Assembly: GCA_903899985.1 (NCBI GenBank)
Contig: CAIULL010000002.1
Location: forward strand, 1-53,316
DNA from: an uncultured Schlesneria sp.
GTDB taxonomy: Bacteria; Planctomycetota; Planctomycetia; Planctomycetales; Planctomycetaceae
DNA length: 53,316 nt
Direction: 5' to 3'
Shown here: positions 15,453 to 24,472 of the stretch, piece after piece
How positions within the stretch are numbered: the first letter of the stretch is position 1
How the letters are laid out: each line of letters starts with the position of its first letter
Translations under genes and position numbers: made by a program
The notes under the pieces: generated by a model
Seen by the model: only the letters and a program-made list of their open reading frames with translations
Databases searched by the model: none
What the model was told of the DNA's origin: nothing

Positions 15453-16250
15453 CTAAACTCCCGGGGTCAATAATAACTCGGGTAACGTCGCCGAGCGCGT
15501 TCCCAAAAGCGGCAGGTTATCTGCTGAGCGAAAGGTGAAGACGGCAGAGTATTTCGTCTCTGTCGTCGAATTTCGACTCGCTGCATGCAATGTTCGGCAA
15601 TGGAAGAATAAGACATCTCCCGGTTCCAGCGAGACAAACTTTTTTGTTTCAATCAACGCGGCGTTCTCAGGCAAGTCTTTGCGGAAAAACAATTCGTCGT
15701 CCAGCCGATTGCGATCGAGAGTCAGTTTGTGCGATCCCGGGATGACTTGAAGACATCCATTTTCGGGTCGTTCTGTTCCCAGGGCGATCCAGGCATTGAT
15801 CAATTCAGGACGCTGGAACGACCAGTAGCGAATATCCTGGTGCCAACCCGTTTCGCTGCTGTATTTAGGCTGTTTGGTCATGATGCAATTGTGGTGCGCC
15901 AGGGGACAAAGGACTTTGGGACCCAGTAGCTGTTGAAGTCGATTCAAGATCTCGGGTCGGATCATAAACTCTGTGAACAGGAAGCTTCGGCTTTGTGCCT
16001 GCTTCAACCGGCGGATCGTTCGCCCCCCTTCGGCGTCCGTTGAGGGTGGTGCACCCGGATAACGCAATTCCGCTTCGTACTCGACAGGTTCGACATGATC
16101 TCGCAGGCCGATTTCGGTGACGTGTCGCATCTTCTTGACATCAGCTTCGCTGACGAGACCGCGAGCGATGACGTATCCATCTCGCAGAAATCCTTCAACC
16201 TCAAGCTGGCTGAACAGAAGCGAGGGCGTTACGGGCGAGGCAGGCACCAC
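15453..16250 (-). CDS. Phytanoyl-CoA dioxygenase family (Fe(II)/2-oxoglutarate) protein
   Basis: A 265-residue non-haem iron oxygenase. The facial triad is visible as H137-x-D139 (WHQDIRYW) and the distal histidine H222 (RTLHAASRNST). A later arginine in FTFRSADN is a candidate 2-oxoglutarate ligand. PENGCLQVIPGSHK is a typical PhyH core motif. The family hydroxylates fatty acyl-CoAs and many natural-product or small-molecule substrates, so the substrate cannot be named. No ATG precedes the N terminus; translation probably starts at one of two adjacent GTG codons (16250 or 16247). It lies alone between the sigma-54 regulator and exbB. Confidence 0.88.
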   Translation of the reverse strand: MVPASPVTPSLLFSQLEVEGFLRDGYVIARGLVSEADVKKMRHVTEIGLRDHVEPVEYEAELRYPGAPPSTDAEGGRTIRRLKQAQSRSFLFTEFMIRPEILNRLQQLLGPKVLCPLAHHNCIMTKQPKYSSETGWHQDIRYWSFQRPELINAWIALGTERPENGCLQVIPGSHKLTLDRNRLDDELFFRKDLPENAALIETKKFVSLEPGDVLFFHCRTLHAASRNSTTETKYSAVFTFRSADNLPLLGTRSATLPELLLTPGV

Positions 16251-16421
16251 GTGAAAACACTCCGTTTTTGATTTTTGAATAACTGGATCTTATGAAGCGG
16301 TCGAACAACCCTGGCCACATCAACCGTTGATTTCGTCCTGATCGAAGCGGAACACTTTAAGGTCGCGACATACGAAGTTGACGTCGCAGGACACAACGGC
16401 TTCTCCAAACGTTCATCGATC

Positions 16422-17840
16422 TCAGCCCTTAATGTCAAATTCTTTGATTTTGCGATACATCGTTCTTTCACCGATCCCCAGCATATGTGCGGCTTCTTCC
16501 CGCTTGCCGCCAGTAATTTCCAGGGCACACTGGATATAGTACTTTTCCACTTCTGTGAACGGGCGGCCAATTAACGAGTCGGCTCCGTGAAAATGTCCTG
16601 GACCCTCGGCATTGTCCGCCTTGAGACCGAGCGGAGCAATATCCCCCGGAAGGTCATCGACGTCGAGACGACCGTCTTTGTCCAGAATGATCATTCCCTC
16701 GAGCGCGTTACGCAATTCGCGAACATTTCCCGGCCACTCATAAGCGATCAAAGCCTGTTGAGCCTGTCGGGTGACAATCGGGATCGGACGGTTGTTTCGT
16801 GCCGACAGTTGCTTAAGGAACGAATCGACGAGCAAGGGAATATCACTGCGGCGTTCGCGCAGCGGTGGAAGTTCGATCGTGACGACCGCCAGGCGGAAAT
16901 ATAGATCCTTTCGAAATGTCCCCTTCTTGATCCCATCCTGCATGTCGGCATTCGTCGCCGCGACCACGCGAACGTTGACGTCCATTTCTTCGTTGGCACC
17001 GATCCGTGAAACTTTGCGGTCTTCCAGAACTCGCAACAGCTTGATCTGTGTTGCCATCGGCATCTCGCCAACTTCGTCGAGGAACAGTGTCCCTCCGTTG
17101 GCATACTCGAACTTGCCAATCCGCTTGCCCACGGCTCCCGTAAAGGCCCCTTGTTCATGCCCGAACAATTCTCCTTCCAGCAGGCTTTCCGGAAGCGCCG
17201 AAATGTTCAGCGGGACAAACGGTTTGTTTTTGCGTTCGCTGTTCTGATGCAGAGCACGGGCGGCCAGCTCTTTGCCCGTTCCGCTCTCACCCAGGATTAA
17301 CACCGTGCTGTCGGTTGGTGCGACACTGCGCAATTTCTCCATCACGCGATGCATGGCGGGACTATTCCCGATCACCCCTTCGTAGCCGAATTTTTCGTCC
17401 AGCCGGCGGCTGAGTTCGGCATTGTTGCGCAGCAGCCGAACTCGGCTGGATGCCTTTTCCACCGCGTGACGCAATTCAGTAATGTCGAGCGGCTTCGTGA
17501 GATAAGTGTGGACACCATGTTGCCCGGCCGCGACCGCCGTTTTGATTGACGCGTGTCCTGTCAACAGGATGACCTCAGCATCAGGAAGTTCTTCTTTCGA
17601 TTTGCGGAGAATCTCCAGTCCGTCGACCTCATCCATCATCAGATCGGTGACGATGACGTCGAAGGTCTGACTCTCGATCAACGCGACGGCTCGTTTGCCC
17701 GAGCCTGCGACCGTACAGTCATACCCGACTCGCTGCAAGCTTTCGGCCACCGCCTGCGCATGAGCCTCATCATCGTCGACAATCAATACTCGGATCGACA
17801 CTCCGGAAAGATCGACAGGGGTACTTTCCTTCCCCGACAT
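16422..17840 (-). CDS. NtrC-family sigma-54-dependent response regulator
   Basis: A 472-residue transcription activator. The receiver domain carries VLIVDDDE and the phospho-acceptor Asp in [13 protein letters not shown]. The AAA+ domain has Walker A GESGTGKE, the sigma-54 contact loop GAFTGA, Walker [13 protein letters not shown] and the arginine-finger region LYFRLAVV. A Fis-type helix-turn-helix closes the protein ([19 protein letters not shown]). It should activate sigma-54 promoters when phosphorylated. The ATG at 17840 follows GAGGCTTCAGGC; a TTG at 17879 would add 13 residues. No histidine kinase gene adjoins it, so its sensor is encoded elsewhere. The target regulon is unknown. Confidence 0.94.
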   Translation of the reverse strand: MSGKESTPVDLSGVSIRVLIVDDDEAHAQAVAESLQRVGYDCTVAGSGKRAVALIESQTFDVIVTDLMMDEVDGLEILRKSKEELPDAEVILLTGHASIKTAVAAGQHGVHTYLTKPLDITELRHAVEKASSRVRLLRNNAELSRRLDEKFGYEGVIGNSPAMHRVMEKLRSVAPTDSTVLILGESGTGKELAARALHQNSERKNKPFVPLNISALPESLLEGELFGHEQGAFTGAVGKRIGKFEYANGGTLFLDEVGEMPMATQIKLLRVLEDRKVSRIGANEEMDVNVRVVAATNADMQDGIKKGTFRKDLYFRLAVVTIELPPLRERRSDIPLLVDSFLKQLSARNNRPIPIVTRQAQQALIAYEWPGNVRELRNALEGMIILDKDGRLDVDDLPGDIAPLGLKADNAEGPGHFHGADSLIGRPFTEVEKYYIQCALEITGGKREEAAHMLGIGERTMYRKIKEFDIKG

Positions 17841-18010
17841 GCCTGAAGCCTCGTCATATTCTGTAGGTTGCGTGGTCAAATTCCACGAGTTGAGTTCGTG
17901 GCAGTCCGATAGTTTAGGCGGAATACTGGAATAAAACTACCGCTTGGCGGCTTCCATTTCGAGACGGTTTCCGAGAGACCAGAGTTCCACTCGATCGCGG
18001 CGATCTTCTT

Positions 18011-18349
18011 TCAGTCGATTTCGCCTCGACGACTGTTGGTCCGCTGTCGTACTTTTGCCGCGCGTTGACTGAGATTTTCCAAGTGCCGCCTGGCGTAGCT
18101 CAACCAGTCTTTTGCCCAGACGAACTCGGTCGCGAGAATGGCCAGCCCAAGCGGAATAACGATGACTGCCGGACCAGGAAGTACAACCATCGCAATACCG
18201 ATTAACAGAACGGTCATACCAACGACGAAGACAACGACTCGACGCGCCTGCTTCCAAAGCCAGATGACGAAACCAGGAGGGATCGATTCTGTACGGGTTT
18301 CCGGATCGTCGGGATCGCGTCCTCTCGTTACCCCGTTTGTCCCGGTCAT
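18011..18349 (-). CDS. PGPGW-family small membrane protein
   Basis: A 112-residue membrane protein of the PGPGW type (named for its conserved motif, seen here as [18 protein letters not shown]). There are two helices, around [21 protein letters not shown] and the PGP segment, followed by [23 protein letters not shown] and a basic tail. Function of the family is not known. The start at 18349 is chosen because its ATG overlaps the stop of the upstream enoyl-CoA hydratase (ATGA), implying coupling. A GTG four codons earlier is possible. The motif here has PGPA rather than PGPG, a small departure. Confidence 0.8.
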   Translation of the reverse strand: MTGTNGVTRGRDPDDPETRTESIPPGFVIWLWKQARRVVVFVVGMTVLLIGIAMVVLPGPAVIVIPLGLAILATEFVWAKDWLSYARRHLENLSQRAAKVRQRTNSRRGEID

Positions 18350-19110
18350 TTGCCAGTCCACTGTGCAGGCCGCTTCTGCAAGAAGGCCGAGATCCCTTCC
18401 TGGGCATCATGTTTCAGGGCGTTCTCGGTCATGACGCAGCTCGCACGTTCGTAAGCACTTGTCTCGTCGAGCGAGATTTGATCGTAGAACGCACGTTTAC
18501 CCAGGCTGATCGTGAGCGGGCTGCTGGCAACGATCGCATCGGTCATCTCTTTAATCGCCGAATCCAGCTCGGCAGCCGTGACGACTCGATTGATCAGCCC
18601 GACTGCCAACGCTCGCTCAGCGGTAATCGGTATCCCCGTCAGCAGCATTTCCATGGCGACCTTCGACGGAACCGCACGGACCAGAGGAACCATCGGCGTC
18701 GAGCAGAACAGCCCGATCTTGACGCCAGGTGTCGCAAAGCGAGCCTCGGTGGCGGCGACCGCCAGATCGCAGGCTGCCACCAGCTGGCAACCCGCCGCAG
18801 TGGCCAACCCATGGACTCGCGCGATAACCGGCTGCGGAAGCTTTCTGATTTTCTGCATGACACTCGAGCAGCGAGCAAACAACGATGCGTATTCCGTTTC
18901 GGAACGACCGACCATTTCCCCGAGATCGTGTCCGGAGCAGAATACAGGACCCGCAGCAGCAAGAACCACAACTCGGGTTGTCGGGTCGCTAGCAATTCGA
19001 TCCAGCACCGCACCAAGTTCTGTCAGCATCGATTCCGAAAGCGCGTTTCGACGTTCCGGTCGATTCAGCGTAAGCCTGGTCACTCCTGATTCTGATTCCA
19101 CTAATAACAT
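18346..19110 (-). CDS. Enoyl-CoA hydratase/isomerase family protein
   Basis: A 254-residue crotonase-fold protein. It has the N-terminal [12 protein letters not shown], the oxyanion-hole strand [20 protein letters not shown], and the second oxyanion segment [23 protein letters not shown]. It then has [14 protein letters not shown] and the late GLINRVV. The family hydrates or isomerises acyl-CoA thioesters. The active-site glutamates of true hydratases are not obvious at both positions (GLFCSTPM in place of a Glu-bearing loop), so it may be an isomerase or ECHDC3-like member. The ATG at 19110 is preferred over an in-frame TTG at 19131. It overlaps the PGPGW gene by four bases and follows the FAH-family gene by 153 bases. 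Confidence 0.88.
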   Translation of the reverse strand: MLLVESESGVTRLTLNRPERRNALSESMLTELGAVLDRIASDPTTRVVVLAAAGPVFCSGHDLGEMVGRSETEYASLFARCSSVMQKIRKLPQPVIARVHGLATAAGCQLVAACDLAVAATEARFATPGVKIGLFCSTPMVPLVRAVPSKVAMEMLLTGIPITAERALAVGLINRVVTAAELDSAIKEMTDAIVASSPLTISLGKRAFYDQISLDETSAYERASCVMTENALKHDAQEGISAFLQKRPAQWTGK

Positions 19111-19263
19111 GATTCTTCTCGCAACCGACAACGTTGTTTCAGGCTAAAACGGAACTTGATCTTACCGATTTTTAGTACGAGCGCGTGGCAGGACCGAAAT
19201 CGAACAGGGTATCCGTCCGAAAGTATGAGATCCCGGTCAAATCAACGCCGACCACCGACGAGG

Positions 19264-20133
19264 TCAGGCCGCCTTAACGATCGGGTTCGTCAATGTTCCG
19301 ATCCCCGTGATTTCAATACTCGAAACATCACCATTAATGAGCGTGAAATTATCCGGTGGAACGATGCCGGTCCCCGTCAACAGAAACGCGCCGGTCACAA
19401 GATCATTCTCACGCGTCAGCCAATCGACCAGCTCGTCGAATTCGCGTTTCATCTGGCTGAGGTCCGTCTCACCGGTGAAGACAGTCGTCCCCTGACGCTC
19501 GATCGACAGCCGAATTTTCGTCGCAGCACGGTCGACCGGCTTTTCGGGAATCAACACGAAAGGCCCCAGTCCGCAGCAGCCGTTATAGACCTTTGCCTGA
19601 GGAAGGTAGAGCGGGTTTTCTCCCTCAATGTCACGTGCAGACATGTCATTTCCCACGGTAAACCCGACAAGTTTCTTCGCAGGAGAAATCACCAGCGCAA
19701 GTTCAGGCTCCGGAACACTCCAATTGCTGTCCGCACGAACTCGCAAAGGTTCCCCGGGACCGGAGACGCGATTCGGCGTCGCCTTAAAGAAGATTTCGGG
19801 GCGAGGGGCCGTATAAACCCGGTCGTAATGCGAGGCCCCCGTCTCAGATTCCTGCATCCGGGCGACCTGGCTTCGTTTGTAAGTCACCCCTGCCGCCCAA
19901 ACTTCCTGACGATCGATTGGCGCGACGACCGTCACCAGTCGCGGATCAAGCAATGGGGCTTTGGAATCAATCAGGAACCGGGCCAATCCAATCGGATCAG
20001 GAGAATTCAGCACGTCCATCAAACTACGCGCATGGTCAACCTGTGTCAGATCCAGCAACCGGAATTGTCCGTCGTCTTCCACCACGGCAACTCGATTCGA
20101 ACCATCGGCCAAACGCAGCTTGGCAAGACGCAT
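19264..20133 (-). CDS. Fumarylacetoacetate hydrolase (FAH) family protein
   Basis: A 289-residue FAH-fold enzyme. The C-terminal catalytic domain shows [18 protein letters not shown] and [14 protein letters not shown]. It also shows the metal-site segment [16 protein letters not shown] and the late [18 protein letters not shown]. Relatives cleave C-C bonds or hydrate beta-diketo acids in aromatic and sugar-acid catabolism. Some planctomycete members sit in sugar-acid (2-keto-3-deoxy) pathways; which applies here is unknown. The start at 20133 has GGGGA seven bases upstream and begins MRLAKLRL, typical of the family. An earlier in-frame codon adds a hydrophobic but unlikely leader. Confidence 0.88.
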   Translation of the reverse strand: MRLAKLRLADGSNRVAVVEDDGQFRLLDLTQVDHARSLMDVLNSPDPIGLARFLIDSKAPLLDPRLVTVVAPIDRQEVWAAGVTYKRSQVARMQESETGASHYDRVYTAPRPEIFFKATPNRVSGPGEPLRVRADSNWSVPEPELALVISPAKKLVGFTVGNDMSARDIEGENPLYLPQAKVYNGCCGLGPFVLIPEKPVDRAATKIRLSIERQGTTVFTGETDLSQMKREFDELVDWLTRENDLVTGAFLLTGTGIVPPDNFTLINGDVSSIEITGIGTLTNPIVKAA

Positions 20134-20757
20134 AACAATTTCCCCAACATTGAACCACCCAACACAAATACCACCAACAAAAAAGGATCGCAGAACCACC
20201 CCCACATCGCAAGTATTCTTTGTGCGCGTCGTGGCATGGGTTGAGAATAGGGGAATCGCTTTCGCGTTGTGAGATGAGACTGATTCTTTGCTTTCGCTCT
20301 CGCGTTGTGGCTTGGACTTGTGTTACTCAAGAATTCATTATTTGGCTGGAAGATTTTGCGTCGGGCGGTGAAGGCTGGCCTGATGAAACGCAGAAAATTC
20401 TGTGATTGCGTTTTGTTGCGCGGAGATTCGATCAGAAGACCAAAACGGTCTCACGCGAAGGCGCGAAGCCGCAAAGGGAAGCTTTTCATAGGTTTGTCCT
20501 CTTCGCGACTTCGCGCCGTCGCGTGAAGCATCTTTGCATTTTAGGGCTGTTTTGTCGGCAAAATCACTATAAATCGTCCTGTGCTCGGCTTGCACGCCGA
20601 CATGCGTTTCCGGAAGGTTCGCCTGATTTTTCAGGAATTCGTGACAATCCAGTTTTCCATATGCGAATAAGCCGATATATTCATGGATTGTACAGGTACT
20701 GTGCTGAATGGATTCTTGTGAGATTGTCACGCGTTTCAGTCGGGAGAATTGTTCTCA
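20134..20757. other. Gene-free divergent region with an imperfect inverted repeat
   Basis: A 624-bp gap between divergent genes. Its main structure is a 76-bp inverted repeat at 20451-20526, listed separately. The phrase TTTCGCGTTGTG occurs twice near 20262 and 20306. No gene is supported in any frame. Promoters of both flanking genes must lie here, but I could not pick convincing -35/-10 boxes. Confidence 0.5.
20451..20526. repeat. Imperfect 28-bp inverted repeat (TCACGCGAAGGCGCGAAG type)
   Basis: The left arm starts TCACGCGAAGGCGCGAAG at 20451. The right arm, ending at 20526, reads in reverse complement TCACGCGACGGCGCGAAG and continues with further matches over about 28 bp. The arms are separated by about 20 bases. 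It resembles the CGCGAAG-rich dispersed palindromes I recall from other planctomycete intergenic regions. Confidence 0.75.
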
Positions 20758-23049
20758 ATGTTTCATCATCCTTTCCGGAAGATTGGCATTTTTTACCGCT
20801 GTGCGCTCGCTATGTTTTTTACGGGGGCGATGTTTTGTGTGGGAGCCGGGTTTGCTTCCGCTTCTGATCCAGCGCCCGGTCAAAAATCGGACCATTGGGC
20901 ATTCCAACCCGTGGTTCGACATTCCGTTCCAAACGTGGATCAAAAGTCCGCTGCTGTCCTGCAGAATGGAATTGACGGGTTTATCGTCACGCAACTTCAA
21001 AAGAATGGTAAATCGCTTTCAGGGCCGGCTGATCGAACCACGCTGTTACGACGAATCACATTCGATCTGATTGGATTGCCTCCGACTCCTGAAGAGATTG
21101 CTGAATTTCTCGCAGACTCAAGTCCCGATGCTTTTGATCGGGTCGTCGACCGGCTGCTGAGCAATCCGCACTATGGCGAAGCCTGGGGTCGAAACTGGCT
21201 CGATGTGGTCCGATTCGCAGAAACAGCCGGGTTCAAAGAGGACCCGATTCGACCAACGGCATACACTTACCGCGATTACGTGATCCGCGCTTACAATCGT
21301 GATCTTCCGTTCGATCGATTTGTTCTCGATCAGTTTGCGGGGGACGAATTGTTTCCGCAAGATGCTGAATCGCTGGCCGCGACGGGTTATTGCCGGATGT
21401 GGCCGGATGAAAGCAATGCTTCAAATATTCTCCTGGCGCGACAAATGTCGCTCGACGATCTGACGGCCAACGTCGGTGCCGCATTCCTGGGCCTGTCGAT
21501 CGGTTGTGCCCAATGTCACGATCATAAATTTGATCCGCTGCTGCAAACCGACTTTTACCAGTTGCAAGCGTTCTTTTCGGGGATTGTGCTCGAAGACAAA
21601 GTCCCCGTAGGAAGTCATCAGGATCTGGTCGAATACCGCCGAGTAGAACGTGTCTGGCTCGACGAAACAGCCGAGTTACGTCACGAGTTAAATCTGTTGG
21701 AACGACCAGCCCGGGTCAAAATGCAGGGCGAACGTCGCATGAAGTTCCCTCCGGAAGTTCTTGAAGCCCTCGATATGTGCGCCGAAGACCGCACGACGAT
21801 GCAGCGACAACTCGCCTTCTGGAGTGCACGACAGATGGGTGTGAAGGAAGACGACATTCCAAAGCATCTCGACGACGCGGCGAAAGTCCGCCGCGAAGAA
21901 GTGATCAAACTGTTGGCAGAAGCTCGGGAACGACAACCCCGGCCTAAACAAGACGCGAGTGTCATGGCGGTTGTCGAGCTGACATGCACACCACCGGTCA
22001 CTCACCGTCTGGAATCAGGCAGCTACGACAAACCTCGCGAGGTCCTTGAGCCGCATTATCCCGTCGTATTGCGGACCAGTTCGACCCAAACCCCGCCGTC
22101 CTTCACGCCGCCGAGCAGTCGCACGTCTGGACGTCGTACCGAACTGGCTCGATGGCTGGCATCGGCTGACCATCCACTGACGCATCGGGTCTGGGTGAAT
22201 CGAATCTGGCAAGGACACTTCGGTCAAGGTCTGGTCTCGAATGCGAACGACTTTGGTACGCAGACCCAGGCTCCAACGCAACCGGAACTGCTCGATTGGC
22301 TGACGACCGAATTTATTCGACAGGAATTCCACACAAAGCGTCTGCATCGGCAAGTTGTCTCGTCCGCCACGTACAGACAGCGATCTGATGAAGAACCCGT
22401 GGAAGGAATTGCGGCAAGTGAATCCCAGTCAAACACGACTGACTATTCACACTTCATGCGGCAAAGACTTTCCTCGGAACGGATTCGAGATGCATGGCTT
22501 GTGGCATCCGGGAAGTTCAATGACACGATGTACGGACCTGGAACACGACCTGAATTGCCACCGAATTTCAGTAGCTACGAATGGAAGGTCAGCGAGCCAG
22601 CTCAGCAGGTTCGGCGTTCCGTTTACCTGTTTGCAAAACGGAATCTCCCGTACCCGATGATGGCCGCCTTCGATTTTCCTGACATGCACGAGTCATGTGG
22701 TTGCCGCACAAAGACGACCATTGCCCCTCAGGCTTTGATGCTGCTTAACGATCGCATCATCCTGAAAGCGGCGGCGCAATTGGCGACGCGGGCACAGGAA
22801 GAAGCCACCTCGGCTGACCCTGCCGTCAAAATTCAACGAGCGTGGCAGATTGTTTTTGGCCATTCAGCCACCGATCGAGAAATCCAGCATGCACTGAAGT
22901 TTGTTGCCGAACAGCGGGAAATCCTTGCCAGCTCACCGGCAGCCAATCCTGAAAACTCGACGACGCCTCAATCGAATTTTGAAGACGAGGCGTTTGCGGA
23001 TCTCTGTCACGCAATGCTGAATACCAACGCGTTTCTGTTCATCGAATGA
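20758..23049 (+). CDS. DUF1549/DUF1553 (PSCyt2/PSD1) secreted protein
   Basis: A 763-residue protein of the planctomycete cytochrome-associated family. A signal peptide (ALAMFFTGAMFCVGAGFASA) is followed by DUF1549. DUF1549 contains FDLIGLPPTPEEIAEF, HYGEAWGRNWLDVVRFAET and a single CAQCHDHKFDP motif (CxxCH, possible haem site). DUF1553 follows, from about residue 455 (RRTELARWLASADHPLTHRVWVNRIW) to LCHAMLNTNAFLFIE at the very end. The N-terminal PSCyt1 cytochrome domain found in longer relatives is absent. The function is unproven; a role in outer-compartment polysaccharide breakdown or electron transfer has been suggested for the family. The usual downstream DUF1501 partner is missing. The ATG at 20758 follows GGGAGA at proper spacing. 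Confidence 0.9.
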   Translation: MFHHPFRKIGIFYRCALAMFFTGAMFCVGAGFASASDPAPGQKSDHWAFQPVVRHSVPNVDQKSAAVLQNGIDGFIVTQLQKNGKSLSGPADRTTLLRRITFDLIGLPPTPEEIAEFLADSSPDAFDRVVDRLLSNPHYGEAWGRNWLDVVRFAETAGFKEDPIRPTAYTYRDYVIRAYNRDLPFDRFVLDQFAGDELFPQDAESLAATGYCRMWPDESNASNILLARQMSLDDLTANVGAAFLGLSIGCAQCHDHKFDPLLQTDFYQLQAFFSGIVLEDKVPVGSHQDLVEYRRVERVWLDETAELRHELNLLERPARVKMQGERRMKFPPEVLEALDMCAEDRTTMQRQLAFWSARQMGVKEDDIPKHLDDAAKVRREEVIKLLAEARERQPRPKQDASVMAVVELTCTPPVTHRLESGSYDKPREVLEPHYPVVLRTSSTQTPPSFTPPSSRTSGRRTELARWLASADHPLTHRVWVNRIWQGHFGQGLVSNANDFGTQTQAPTQPELLDWLTTEFIRQEFHTKRLHRQVVSSATYRQRSDEEPVEGIAASESQSNTTDYSHFMRQRLSSERIRDAWLVASGKFNDTMYGPGTRPELPPNFSSYEWKVSEPAQQVRRSVYLFAKRNLPYPMMAAFDFPDMHESCGCRTKTTIAPQALMLLNDRIILKAAAQLATRAQEEATSADPAVKIQRAWQIVFGHSATDREIQHALKFVAEQREILASSPAANPENSTTPQSNFEDEAFADLCHAMLNTNAFLFIE

Positions 23050-23069
23050 TCAGGTGTCACAGAGAGGCT

Positions 23070-23597
23070 TCAGTCCAGCGGCGTCAGGCCATGCTTGCGG
23101 CGCTGCTCATTCAGCCACAAGAAGGCTCGAGGCTCCTTCTTCAAGAACTTCACGATTTGCGACGGAGTACAGGCGAGTTGCTCCGCCGTACCCGGCAAGT
23201 GAGCGTGTCGGGAATATAAGACGTCCAGCACCTCCGCAAGCAACACGGGAAAATCGTCGTGATCCGGATTAATTCCAATCCGACTTCCATGGCATCGTGA
23301 TTGCCAAAGGGGTGTGGGAGCGGCTTCTGCCAGTGCAGCCGATCGAACGCCAAGTGCCAGATTCATGCGTAATCGTTTCACCGCGTTGCGATGGTTATCG
23401 AACTGGCTGCGTCGTTCTGCTGCCTGACCTTCGATCCCCGTGGGGACGTGCCGAATCACCACAGCCGATTCGGTTTTGTTTCGATGCTGACCTCCCGGTC
23501 CCCTGCGTCGTTCGTGTCTGATCTCGCAGTCGCGTAACAACAGTTCTGCCGGAATCGTCGCGGGATGTTCTTGGTTTTCCGGCAGGATCTCAGTCAT
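23070..23597 (-). CDS. GGQ-domain peptide chain release factor-like protein
   Basis: A 175-residue protein with the class-I release-factor catalytic motif GPGGQHRNK (GGQ at about 35-37) and the downstream TGIEGQAAERRSQFDNHRNAVKRL typical of that domain. It should hydrolyse peptidyl-tRNA in the ribosome. Codon-recognition domains are absent, so it is a rescue-type or accessory factor rather than RF1 or RF2. The C-terminal half (about 100-175) does not resemble the basic tail of ArfB, so it is not a plain ArfB. It lies 30 bases after rsmD on the same strand and converges with the DUF1549 gene 20 bases away. Confidence 0.85.
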   Translation of the reverse strand: MTEILPENQEHPATIPAELLLRDCEIRHERRRGPGGQHRNKTESAVVIRHVPTGIEGQAAERRSQFDNHRNAVKRLRMNLALGVRSAALAEAAPTPLWQSRCHGSRIGINPDHDDFPVLLAEVLDVLYSRHAHLPGTAEQLACTPSQIVKFLKKEPRAFLWLNEQRRKHGLTPLD

Positions 23598-23627
23598 GTT
23601 CCTGGTCTTTAATGGCTCTGACTTACT

Positions 23628-24284
23628 TCAGGTTGATGACTTCGGCGTCTGATCGTTGTCATCCGTCTCTGCATCAGCCGCGTCGGCTTCCAATGGTGCC
23701 AGCAAATCAAGTCTTTTTCGCATCAGGTGAATATCCATACTCGCGATCGTCAGGACTTGTGAGGTCTCCCAGGCCAGCGGCATGATGAACTTGGCTTCCG
23801 TTGGCGTTCGGACGACGAGCAGTGCATTATCGCTGGTCAGTTCCGGGCGAGTCAGTCGATCGAGTGACCGATACAACAGCTTCCCCGGATGCAGATCTTT
23901 CTCGATCATGGCATAGGGGGGATCAAAAAAAACGACGTCATAGGGATACCAGTTTCCCCCTTGAGCCTTGAACGAGCATCGCAGACAGTCGACTCGCCAG
24001 CACAAGGTCCGGTCTTCGACTTTCAGCATTTCCACATTTTTGACCAGCAGCTCGTGAGCACGGTGATCCTGTTCGCAGAAGACGACGCTGGCGGCTCCAC
24101 GACTTAGCGACTCGAACCCAAGCGTCCCTGTCCCCGAATAGATGTCGAGCACTTTACTGCCGGGCAGCCGATGGCGAATGTGATCGAATAGCATCACTTT
24201 TGCTCGATCAATGATCGGGCGCGTGGTCAGGCCGGGATTAGTCAGCAACGTTCGTCGACGAAATTGTCCAGCAATAATTCGCAT
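23628..24284 (-). CDS. rsmD: 16S rRNA (guanine-966 N2)-methyltransferase RsmD
   Basis: A 218-residue Rossmann methyltransferase that methylates G966 of 16S rRNA during 30S assembly. It begins MRIIAGQFRRRTL and carries TRPIIDRAKVMLFDHI, both RsmD signatures. It has motif I LDIYSGTGTLGFESLSRGA and the catalytic VVFFDPPYAM. An acidic C-terminal tail (DADAAD) extends past the core and is somewhat longer than in E. coli RsmD. It lies between ftsK and the release-factor-like gene on the same strand, fitting a translation-related group. Confidence 0.94.
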   Translation of the reverse strand: MRIIAGQFRRRTLLTNPGLTTRPIIDRAKVMLFDHIRHRLPGSKVLDIYSGTGTLGFESLSRGAASVVFCEQDHRAHELLVKNVEMLKVEDRTLCWRVDCLRCSFKAQGGNWYPYDVVFFDPPYAMIEKDLHPGKLLYRSLDRLTRPELTSDNALLVVRTPTEAKFIMPLAWETSQVLTIASMDIHLMRKRLDLLAPLEADAADAETDDNDQTPKSST

Positions 24285-24341
24285 TCAAAGTCTTTCGGTG
24301 GAGTCGGCTTGCCAGAGGTTGTCAGTGCGTCGGACAAGCCG

Positions 24342-24379
24342 GACTTATGGGACCATTTGGTCTGACAGGACACATAAGT
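24342..24379. repeat. Short inverted repeat (GACTTATG/CATAAGTC) between ftsK and rsmD
   Basis: The arms GACTTATG (24342-24349) and CATAAGTC (24372-24379) are perfectly complementary. Between them a second stem GGACCA/TGGTC is possible. Phrases such as GACTTATGGGAC are frequent in planctomycete intergenic DNA in my recollection. It could fold in the rsmD leader RNA or end the ftsK transcript, but there is no T-run. Confidence 0.5.
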
Positions 24380-24472
24380 CACATCAGGAACTTGCAGCGT
24401 TCGCCCTTCCATGCTTCATCCGCACAGCAAGTTGACGAAACAATGCTTTTCCTATTCTGCGGTATCTGGCAA

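Noticed and set aside
19156-20244. Plus-strand frame antisense to the FAH-family gene
   Set aside because: A composition shadow; the minus strand carries the conserved metal-site motifs.
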